From Lentzea kentuckyensis (GTDB lineage Bacteria > Actinomycetota > Actinomycetes > Mycobacteriales > Pseudonocardiaceae), in the NCBI RefSeq assembly GCF_002150765.1, contig NZ_MUYM01000094.1:1-51922 (forward strand): DNA of 51,922 nt. Direction: 5' to 3'. The position numbers were made by a program, and so were the translations under genes. Every line of letters starts with the position of its first letter. Position 1 is the first letter of the stretch. The notes beneath the pieces are model-generated. The model had not been told where the DNA came from. It was given only the letters and a program-made list of their open reading frames with translations, and did not search any database. Of the stretch, positions 23,722-30,510 are shown in pieces.

Positions 23722-24605
23722 TGCTGGTTGCGGTTCTGTCGATCAAAGGATCGCCTGGGGTGACCACATTCGCCGTTGCTCTGGCCGCGCGCTGGCCGGC
23801 ACCCGCACGCGCGCTGCTGGTCGAAACCGATCCGTCCGGCGGCGACATCGGGACGCGGTTCTCGCTGCAGGCGACGCCGGGGCTGGTGAGTTTGGCGGCT
23901 GCCGTACGGCACAGCGACGACCCTGCATTGCTCTGGCAGCACGCACAGGCTCTGCCTGGTGGGTTGCCGGTGGTGTCCGCGCCACCGGACGCCGAACTGG
24001 CGTGGGCCACGCTGGCGGCGCTGGCTGACGCGACCGTAGGAGCAGGCCCGCTGAAGGCAGCTGCGGGCGCACCCAACGGCGTGGTGATCATGGACTGCGG
24101 CCGGATGGACGTCGGATCTCCGGTGCTGCCGCTCGTGCGGTCGGCCGACGCGATGGTCTTGCTGACCCGCGCCCACGCCGACGACCTCGCCCACCTAGCT
24201 CGTCGGCTGGCCGCGATCGGCTCCTGGACCGCGCGTCCGGCCATGGTGCTGGTCGGCGACGGGTACACCCCGGCGGAGGTCGCCCGAGTGCTCGGTGTGC
24301 TGCCGCTGGGTCGCATTCCTGATGATCCACATGGCGCGGCGGTGCTGTGCGGGCGGCCCAGCACGGTGCGACGAAACCGCAGCGGGCCCGCGCACTCCGC
24401 GTTGGGTCAGGCGGCGAGCAAGGTCGCGACAGTGCTCTCGCACCAGCCACAGCCACTCGCAGTACCGCGGCTGGCAGCTGCGGGACCAGTCATTCCGACG
24501 CAGATCGGCGCGCCAGCCAGCCTGGTATCAGCCCACGGTCCGCGTCTGGCTCCTGTGCCTCTGCCGCCGCACCAGAACACGCCACGAGGAGGGCAAGCGT
24601 CATGA
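23721..24605 (+). CDS. TadZ/CpaE-like MinD-family ATPase
   Basis: 294 residues from ATG 23721. A deviant Walker A (LSIKGSPGVTTFAVALAARW) and VETDPSGGDIG match the MinD/ParA fold of TadZ/CpaE; the second Lys of a full P-loop is missing, as in many CpaE proteins. The middle part has VVIMDCGRMD and SADAMVLLTRAHADD. A Pro-rich tail may be disordered. It would place the pilus machine at the cell pole or septum. Overlaps tadA (ATGA). Confidence 0.78.
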   Translation: MLVAVLSIKGSPGVTTFAVALAARWPAPARALLVETDPSGGDIGTRFSLQATPGLVSLAAAVRHSDDPALLWQHAQALPGGLPVVSAPPDAELAWATLAALADATVGAGPLKAAAGAPNGVVIMDCGRMDVGSPVLPLVRSADAMVLLTRAHADDLAHLARRLAAIGSWTARPAMVLVGDGYTPAEVARVLGVLPLGRIPDDPHGAAVLCGRPSTVRRNRSGPAHSALGQAASKVATVLSHQPQPLAVPRLAAAGPVIPTQIGAPASLVSAHGPRLAPVPLPPHQNTPRGGQAS

Positions 24606-26050
24606 CGGACACATCGAACGGCTATCCGCCCCCGATACCTCTGCGGCCTCACCAAGTACAGCGGCCAGTTGCTGGCCCGCAACCGTCCACTGTGCCTAGT
24701 CAACTGTTCCCGGCAGGAACAGCCGAGGCTCTCGCGCGGCTTCGTCAACATCTACGCGACACCCTCGGTTCCGAACTGCCCCAACGAGTAGATGCTCAAC
24801 GACGCCGTACCGCAGCACCGATCACCAGAGAAGCGCATCGTGAGCTGGCGCGAGAAGTCCTGCACAACGCTGTCGCCGCTCACAGCGAAACCGAGCTGAT
24901 GAACAACCGCGCCCTGGTCGGCAGGGATGCCGAACAGCAAGTGATCTCTGAGGTCCTCAACGAGCTGTTCGGCATGGCAGGACTCCAACCGCTACTGGAC
25001 GATCCGACAGTCGAGACGATCAACGCCAACCGCTTCGACCAGGTGTGCGTCCAGCACACCGATGGGCGTCGTGAGCGGGTCGCGCCGATCGCTGCGTCGA
25101 ACGAGCAGCTCACCGATCTGGTGCGGTTGCTCGCGGCGCGGGCGTCGAGCCAGGAGCGGCGGTTCGACCAGGGCTCGCCCGCGGTCAACCTGCAGCTCCC
25201 AGGTGGGGAGCGGTTGTTCGCGGTGATGGGCCTGACCGCTGGCGGGGTGACGTCGCTGTCGATCCGGCGCCACGGCTACCTGACCGCCACGCTGCCGCAG
25301 CTGCGTGAGCGGGGCACGATCGACGCCGGCCTGCGGGAGTTTCTGCGCGCACTCGTGCGTGCCCGCAAGAACATCCTGATCACCGGCGGTGCCGCGGCCG
25401 GGAAAACCACAATGTTGCGGGCGCTGGCCTCGGAGATGGATCCGATGGAACGCATCATCACCATCGAGGACGCCTTCGAACTCGGGCTGGAGCGCAACCC
25501 TGACATCCACGCTGATGTGACCGCGTTGCAATCCCGCGAACCCAACGTCGAGGGCGAAGGCGCGATCTCGCAGGCCGAGCTGGTGCGGTGGGGTCTACGA
25601 ATGTCGCCAGACCGGGTCATCGTCGGCGAGATCCGCGGGCCCGAGGTCATCCCGATGTGCAACGCGATGTCGCAGGGCAACGACGGATCGATGGCCACGC
25701 TGCACGCTTCCAGCTCACGGATCGCTTTCACCCGCTTGGCTTCCTATGCCGCGCAAGGCGCAGAACGGTTGTCGCTCGAGGCCACCGCGCTACTGGTCGC
25801 CAGCGCGGTGCACTTCGTGGTGCATCTGGTCCGCGGCTCAGATCGGCGCACGCGAGTCGTGTCGTCCATCCGCGAGATCGTCGATGCCGACGGGCCTCTT
25901 GTCGTCTCCAACGAGGTCTACCGGCCCGGCACGGACGGCCGCGCCCGGCCGATGGCAGGCGCGCTACGCGCCCATACGCTCGACGACCTCGTCGATGCCG
26001 GGCTCGACCCCGTTGTACTCCAACAACCCGAGGGGTGGTGGTCACGATGA
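24602..26050 (+). CDS. TadA/CpaF secretion ATPase
   Basis: 482 residues from ATG 24602. The C-terminal two thirds is a GspE/VirB11-like ATPase: Walker A ITGGAAAGKTTMLRAL near residue 260, Asp box (MERIITIEDAFELGL), Walker B/His boxes (PDRVIVGEIRGPEVIPM and GNDGSMATLHASSS). The N-terminal domain carries the typical LQPLLDDPTVETINANRFDQVCV. It powers Tad pilus assembly by hexameric ATP hydrolysis at the membrane. Coupled by ATGA overlaps to both neighbours. Confidence 0.92.
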   Translation: MTDTSNGYPPPIPLRPHQVQRPVAGPQPSTVPSQLFPAGTAEALARLRQHLRDTLGSELPQRVDAQRRRTAAPITREAHRELAREVLHNAVAAHSETELMNNRALVGRDAEQQVISEVLNELFGMAGLQPLLDDPTVETINANRFDQVCVQHTDGRRERVAPIAASNEQLTDLVRLLAARASSQERRFDQGSPAVNLQLPGGERLFAVMGLTAGGVTSLSIRRHGYLTATLPQLRERGTIDAGLREFLRALVRARKNILITGGAAAGKTTMLRALASEMDPMERIITIEDAFELGLERNPDIHADVTALQSREPNVEGEGAISQAELVRWGLRMSPDRVIVGEIRGPEVIPMCNAMSQGNDGSMATLHASSSRIAFTRLASYAAQGAERLSLEATALLVASAVHFVVHLVRGSDRRTRVVSSIREIVDADGPLVVSNEVYRPGTDGRARPMAGALRAHTLDDLVDAGLDPVVLQQPEGWWSR

Positions 26051-26964
26051 ACATCGCGTTCAGCTCCACGACAGTCATCACCGCCCTGCTAGGCGCCGGC
26101 GTGGGACTCGGCTTGCTTCTGATCGTCATCAGCTGGCGCGGCGGTAACCCGCCCCGTCCACGCCGGTCGTTGCCATTGCTGCGGCTCGGCGATGGGCTAC
26201 ACCGGCGACGGCTGATGATTCGCTTCGGCGTCGCGAGCGCGACTGGCGTCTTGGCCGGGGTCGCCACGGGCTGGTGGGTCGGGGCGGTCCTGGCAGGGAT
26301 GGCCTGTTGGTCGCTGCCACGTGTTCTCCGCGGCGACCCCGAACACGCGCAGCGGATTTCACGGATCGAAGCAGTCGCAACGTGGACGGAGATGCTGCGC
26401 GACACGCTCTCCGCCGCATCCGGGCTCGAGCAGGCCATCCTTGCCACCTCGCCATTGGCACCTGCTCCGATCCGGAGCAATATCACCGATCTCGCGGCCC
26501 ATCTCGAAACTGGTGAACGGCTCGCGCCGTCGCTGCGCCGCCTGGCCGACGAGTTGGCCGATCCGACCGGCGACCTGGTGATCGCCGCGTTGGTGAAAGC
26601 CTCGGAGCAGCAGTCCCGCCGGCTCGGTGACTTGCTCGGCGCCCTCGCACACACCGCGCGGGAGCAGGTGTCGATGCGGCTGCGGATCGAGGCCGGTCGC
26701 GCTCGCACCCGGACCTCAGTGCGGGTGATCGTAGGCACGACGCTCGTGTTCGCGGTGGCCATGGTGCTGCTCAACCGCGGCTATCTGTCGGCCTACGACT
26801 CAGCGGCCGGGCAGGCGGTTCTGCTCGGTGTTGGGTTGCTCTTCGCACTCGGATTCGCCTGGCTGACGCGGATCTCACGTATCGCCGAGTCGGCACGTCT
26901 GTTGTCGGTCACAGACACACCGTCCTCCGAGGACACTCGCCTGGTCATCGGTGGGCGGGTGTGA
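26047..26964 (+). CDS. TadB inner-membrane platform protein
   Basis: 305 residues from ATG 26047 overlapping the tadA stop. N-terminal hydrophobic segments flank an LGDGLHRRRL loop, and a T2SSF domain follows (TWTEMLRDTLSAASGLEQAI, then SEQQSRRLGDLLGALAHTARE). A C-terminal pair of hydrophobic segments (VIVGTTLVFAVAMVLLNRGY, VLLGVGLLFALGFAWLT) completes the fold. TadB and TadC form the membrane platform of the pilus. Confidence 0.85.
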   Translation: MNIAFSSTTVITALLGAGVGLGLLLIVISWRGGNPPRPRRSLPLLRLGDGLHRRRLMIRFGVASATGVLAGVATGWWVGAVLAGMACWSLPRVLRGDPEHAQRISRIEAVATWTEMLRDTLSAASGLEQAILATSPLAPAPIRSNITDLAAHLETGERLAPSLRRLADELADPTGDLVIAALVKASEQQSRRLGDLLGALAHTAREQVSMRLRIEAGRARTRTSVRVIVGTTLVFAVAMVLLNRGYLSAYDSAAGQAVLLGVGLLFALGFAWLTRISRIAESARLLSVTDTPSSEDTRLVIGGRV

Positions 26965-26965
26965 C

Positions 26966-27868
26966 ATGACGACCATGATCATTACGCTGATTCTGGGCAG
27001 TGGCCTTGGTATCGGCCTGTGGGCGTTGACGGTATGGGCTGTTCCGCCTCGACCACCGCTCGGCGCGGTCCTCACACGAGCTACTTCTGTTCCCGCACCG
27101 ACCTCGATCTTGGCTGAGGGCAACACCGGCTGGGCGGCCAGGCTCGGCCGGCCCGCGGTCGCGACGCTTCGGGCGATGGGATTGCCTGGTACGCGGCTCA
27201 CCCGCGACCTGGCCGTCGTCGGGCGACCCGTCAGTGCACACCTTGCCGAGAAAGCAGTATTCGCAGCCGCAGGGCTGTTGCTACCCGTGCCGCTCCACCT
27301 GCTCCTGGTCATGGGTGGGCTGTCGCTGAACCTGGAGTTCTCGATCGTCGCTGGGCTGGTGTTCGCGGGAGCCGGGTTCGTACTCCCGGACCTGCGTGTG
27401 CGTTCCGAAGCGTCGAGGCTGCGTGCCGCATTCCGGCACGCCTTGTCATCCTTTGTGGACCTGGTGTGGACCACCCTGGCGGGAGGCGCAGGGGTGGACA
27501 GTGCTCTCAACGGCTCTGCCGCGGTCGGCCGTGGTTGGGCGTTCGCCCGCTTCCAGCGCGCTCTGGACACCGCACGACTGACTCGCACGACGCCCTGGGC
27601 GACGCTGCGTCAGCTCGGCGAGGAACTCGACATCCCGGAACTGGCCGAGCTGGCCGCGTCGATCAGCCTCGCAGGTACCGAGGGAGCGAAGGTCCGCGCG
27701 AGCCTGGCCGCGAAGGCGACCGCGCTACGCGCGCACCAACTCACCGACGCCGAAGCCAAGGCGCAGTCCGCGACCGAACGGATGGCGCTACCGGTCATGG
27801 CCCTGTTCCTCGGGTTCCTCGGATTCATCACCTATCCAGCACTGACGCAGGTGATCAACAGCCTGTGA
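26966..27868 (+). CDS. TadC inner-membrane platform protein
   Basis: 300 residues from ATG 26966, one base after the tadB stop. T2SSF-like domain: SSFVDLVWTTLAGGAGVDSA, LDIPELAELAASISLAGTEG, and VRASLAAKATALRAHQLTDA, then ERMALPVMALFLGFLGF as the last membrane segment. N-terminal and central hydrophobic segments complete the platform topology. Partner of TadB. Confidence 0.85.
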   Translation: MTTMIITLILGSGLGIGLWALTVWAVPPRPPLGAVLTRATSVPAPTSILAEGNTGWAARLGRPAVATLRAMGLPGTRLTRDLAVVGRPVSAHLAEKAVFAAAGLLLPVPLHLLLVMGGLSLNLEFSIVAGLVFAGAGFVLPDLRVRSEASRLRAAFRHALSSFVDLVWTTLAGGAGVDSALNGSAAVGRGWAFARFQRALDTARLTRTTPWATLRQLGEELDIPELAELAASISLAGTEGAKVRASLAAKATALRAHQLTDAEAKAQSATERMALPVMALFLGFLGFITYPALTQVINSL

Positions 27869-27908
27869 CGAACGCACAACGTCGTTGCACGACAAGAAGG
27901 AGATCGCG

Positions 27909-28103
27909 ATGAGCGACCATCTGAACATCATATGGGCGGTACTGCGTGCTCGCATCGAACTGCTCCGCCGCACCCCTGACGGGGGCTACGTGAGCGAGTA
28001 CGTGCTGGTGACCGCGCTGGTCATCAGCGGGACGATCATCGTCGTCGGAATTGTCGTGGCGCTGGCCGTCGCCAAGGCGAACAGCATTCCGCTGAGCGCC
28101 TGA
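27909..28103 (+). CDS. Flp-type major pilin candidate
   Basis: 64 residues from ATG 27909, with AAGGAGAT upstream. The leader ends at Gly25, followed by GYVSEYVLVTALVISGTI. Glu and Tyr at +5 and +6 after cleavage are the Flp pilin signature. The mature peptide would be about 39 residues, almost all hydrophobic helix, the size expected for a Flp/Tad pilin. It lies directly after the platform genes and before the TadE-like genes. The prepilin peptidase at 20691 is the likely processing enzyme. Confidence 0.82.
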   Translation: MSDHLNIIWAVLRARIELLRRTPDGGYVSEYVLVTALVISGTIIVVGIVVALAVAKANSIPLSA

Positions 28104-28531
28104 TGAACCCGCAGCGTCGATGGCGTGACGCAGGCTGGCTGCGCCAGGCTCTACGACACGACCGCGGAGCGGTGAGCGCGGAGCTGGCGATAGCGATTCC
28201 GCTGCTGCTGTTGTTCCTGCTGGCGATTGTCCAGTTCGCGGTGTGGTCGCACGCTACGCACATCGCACAAGCCGCAGCGTCGCAGGGGCTTGCTGCGGCA
28301 CGGGTGCACAGCGGTACCGCGAGTGCGGGCGTCGAAAGAGCGCAGCAACTCCTCGACCAGCTGGCGCAGAGCTCGTTGAAAGGCGCGGCCGTCAGCTCCG
28401 AGCGCGGCGCCGAAACCGTGTCCGTGCGGATCACCGGTACCGCTGCTGCCGTACTTCCGTTCCTGCACCTGCCAGTACACAGCGAAGCCGCCGGACCTGT
28501 TGAACGCCTCGTTGTGGCGAACGACAGCTGA
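28103..28531 (+). CDS. TadE-like pseudopilin
   Basis: 142 residues; the ATG shares its A with the pilin stop (TGATG). After a basic leader, RGAVSAELAIAIPLLLLFLL gives a prepilin-type site with Glu at +5, followed by a single hydrophobic helix. The rest is a small extracytoplasmic domain (HIAQAAASQGLAAARVHSGT ... ETVSVRITGTAAAVLPFLHL), as in TadE proteins. Minor pilin or initiation role inferred from the family. Confidence 0.82.
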   Translation: MNPQRRWRDAGWLRQALRHDRGAVSAELAIAIPLLLLFLLAIVQFAVWSHATHIAQAAASQGLAAARVHSGTASAGVERAQQLLDQLAQSSLKGAAVSSERGAETVSVRITGTAAAVLPFLHLPVHSEAAGPVERLVVANDS

Positions 28532-28566
28532 CCTCGGATCCACAGTAGACGTTTGAGGGAGTCCTC

Positions 28567-29013
28567 ATGCTCGCATCTCCTGCACAGTATGGAACCTTCC
28601 GTGCAGGTACCGAACTGGTGCTGTGGCGGCCGGACCTGGACCGCCGACAACTTCGCCGGCGTGCCATGCGGCGTTGTCTCATGCCCGACACCACTCTGTA
28701 CGCGATAGCCGGTCTCCTGGCGATCCTCCTCGGTCTCATCGACGATCCGCCGCTTCTGTTGGCCATGACAGTAGGTGCGGTGCTGGTCCTGGTCGCGACT
28801 CTGATGGCGCACCACGACCTCCTCCGGTTCGGACATGACCTATCGGAGAACTCAGCGGCGTGGCGCACCGACCGCGGGCGAGGTGAATGGTTCTTCCGCC
28901 CCGCAGACTTCACCGATCGAGGCTTCGCGAGCGCTTTCACTGCCGCGCGGATCATCGACGCGGTACACCTCATCCACACCGGCCCTGCGGCATCATGGCT
29001 TGACCCTGACTAG
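28567..29013 (+). CDS. Tad-locus membrane protein, unknown function
   Basis: 148 residues from ATG 28567 with GAGGGAG upstream. A basic N-terminal part precedes two hydrophobic segments (TLYAIAGLLAILLGLID, LLLAMTVGAVLVLVATLMA), and a soluble C-terminal part contains GEWFFRPADFTDRGFASAFT. I do not recognise the family. Its place between pseudopilin genes suggests a Tad accessory function. The composition fits the surrounding genes, so it is probably real. Confidence 0.6.
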   Translation: MLASPAQYGTFRAGTELVLWRPDLDRRQLRRRAMRRCLMPDTTLYAIAGLLAILLGLIDDPPLLLAMTVGAVLVLVATLMAHHDLLRFGHDLSENSAAWRTDRGRGEWFFRPADFTDRGFASAFTAARIIDAVHLIHTGPAASWLDPD

Positions 29014-29022
29014 CTCGGCCGC

Positions 29023-29241
29023 ATGCACCGGCTCGCTTGGGAAACATTGGCGCAGCTGTACATGGCGCCATCTGCCCTTGGTGACCTGCAGGTGACGCTG
29101 GATCGCATGGACCTTGTCGCTGCGCAAGTACGGGAAGTCAACCGGCGGTTCTACGACGCCGGGGCGATGGCCAGAACCGACGACGTGCTGGCGTCCCTCG
29201 CCGGTATGCGTGATGTAGTGGCCGCCGGGGTGACGTCGTGA
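29023..29241 (+). CDS. Small Tad-locus protein
   Basis: 72 residues from ATG 29023, ending in a GTGA overlap with the next TadE-like gene. The sequence is helical (ALGDLQVTLDRMDLVAAQVR) with no signal peptide or membrane segment. Overlap with the following gene and operon position support its reality. Function unknown. Confidence 0.55.
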   Translation: MHRLAWETLAQLYMAPSALGDLQVTLDRMDLVAAQVREVNRRFYDAGAMARTDDVLASLAGMRDVVAAGVTS

Positions 29242-29678
29242 ACGCGCTGTGGTGGCGCGCTGAGCGTGGCTCCGTGACCTCCGAGCTCGTGCTGGTCGTG
29301 CCCGTTCTGGTGATGCTGCTGGTCTTCGTCGGTGTGTTCATTCACCGTGGTGTGGATGCGCGGCTGCGGCTCAACGATGTCGCGCATCAGGCGGCACGTA
29401 CGGCCACTCTCGAACGCACCGCTGCCGCAGCGGTTGTGGCGGCGCAGTCGGTCGCCACCGCTGCGCTGGCTTCCGCCGGTGTCATCTGCCAGTCACTCAG
29501 CATCGACACCAATACAGGTGGACTGCGGCCAGGCGGCGCGGTAACGGTGACGGTCTCGTGCACCGTCGATCTCGGTGATGCTCTGATCCTCAGCCTCCCG
29601 TACGCACGGTTGTCCGCCACCGCGAGCGAGCCCGTCGACGTTTGGCGGGCAGCGGCGATGACGGGGAGCACCTCGTGA
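29238..29678 (+). CDS. TadE/TadF-like pseudopilin
   Basis: 146 residues from GTG 29238. RGSVTSELVLVVPVLVMLLV gives a prepilin-type site with Glu at +5, then one hydrophobic helix and a small extracytoplasmic domain with two Cys (GVICQSL, VSCTVDLG) that could form a disulfide. Second TadE-type protein of the locus; it overlaps its neighbours on both sides. Confidence 0.8.
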   Translation: MNALWWRAERGSVTSELVLVVPVLVMLLVFVGVFIHRGVDARLRLNDVAHQAARTATLERTAAAAVVAAQSVATAALASAGVICQSLSIDTNTGGLRPGGAVTVTVSCTVDLGDALILSLPYARLSATASEPVDVWRAAAMTGSTS

Positions 29679-30100
29679 TCCGGGACCGCAGCACGGTGAG
29701 CGACGACGGCGCGGTCAGCGCGTTCGTGGTGGTGCTGTTCATCGGACTCCTTGTCCTGGCCGGGCTTGTCCTCGACGGAGGGCTGGCGTTGGGGGCCAAA
29801 GTCAGGGCTAGCGGGCAGGCCGAGGCAGCTGCCCGTGCCGGCGCACAGGCGATCGACCTTGCCGTCTATCGCGCCACCGGCGCATTCCGGCTATTGCCCG
29901 CTGAGGCCGCCGCGGCGGCGCAGGACCATCTCGCCACGGTCGGCGCGACCGGAACCGTGACCGTCTCCGGCGACACCGTCACGGTGACCGTCACCGCCTC
30001 ACAGACCACGCAACTGCTAGGTCTGGCTGGAATCAGCAGCCTGTCCGTGAAGGGCACCGGCAGCGCGCAGCCTCAGACCATCGTGGCAACAGGCCCCTGA
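29675..30100 (+). CDS. TadG-like pilus assembly protein
   Basis: 141 residues from GTG 29675, overlapping the previous stop. DDGAVSAFVVVLFIGLLVLA is prepilin-like but lacks the +5 Glu. It continues with LDGGLALGAKVRASGQAEAA ARAGAQAID, the pattern of the TadE/G-like N-terminal domain (DUF2134-like). C-terminal strands (TVTVSGDTVTVTVTA) follow. Probably an envelope component of the pilus; short compared with proteobacterial TadG, as usual in Actinobacteria. Confidence 0.75.
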   Translation: MIRDRSTVSDDGAVSAFVVVLFIGLLVLAGLVLDGGLALGAKVRASGQAEAAARAGAQAIDLAVYRATGAFRLLPAEAAAAAQDHLATVGATGTVTVSGDTVTVTVTASQTTQLLGLAGISSLSVKGTGSAQPQTIVATGP

Positions 30101-30114
30101 AGGGAGACAACCAG

Positions 30115-30510
30115 ATGGCTACAAGCGACGAGATCCGCGAACGCATCGAGCAAGCCGATGCCGCGAGGAACATCCGCAGGCTGGCGGCCGCACAACGCGT
30201 GGGCGAACTCGCCAACCGACGAAGGAAGCTGACCACAGAAGTCGACGAGATCGACGCTGAACTGGGTGCGGTGGTCGCAGAGAACGTGGACGTGATCAGC
30301 CCTCAGGAACTCGCGGCATTTACCGACGTACCGGCCTGCGACCTCACCGACTGGCTCAACCGGCGAAAGACGGCCCGTACCAAGCGAAAGAGGACCGCCA
30401 GGACGGATCCAGACACCAAGAGTGAGACACCCCAGGCACAAGCGCTGATGCCACCTGTCACCGCTGAACCTCACGGGGCGCTGCCGAGGATTCCGGAGCC
30501 GGTGACATGA
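30115..30510 (+). CDS. Small coiled-coil protein in Tad operon
   Basis: 131 residues from ATG 30115 with AAGGGAGA upstream. The first half is charged helix likely to form a coiled coil (RERIEQADAARNIRRLAAAQ, KLTTEVDEIDAELGAVVAEN). A short domain (SPQELAAFTDVPACDLTDWL) and a basic, Pro-rich tail follow. No membrane segment. The stop overlaps the next start (ATGA). The family is unknown to me. Confidence 0.6.
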   Translation: MATSDEIRERIEQADAARNIRRLAAAQRVGELANRRRKLTTEVDEIDAELGAVVAENVDVISPQELAAFTDVPACDLTDWLNRRKTARTKRKRTARTDPDTKSETPQAQALMPPVTAEPHGALPRIPEPVT

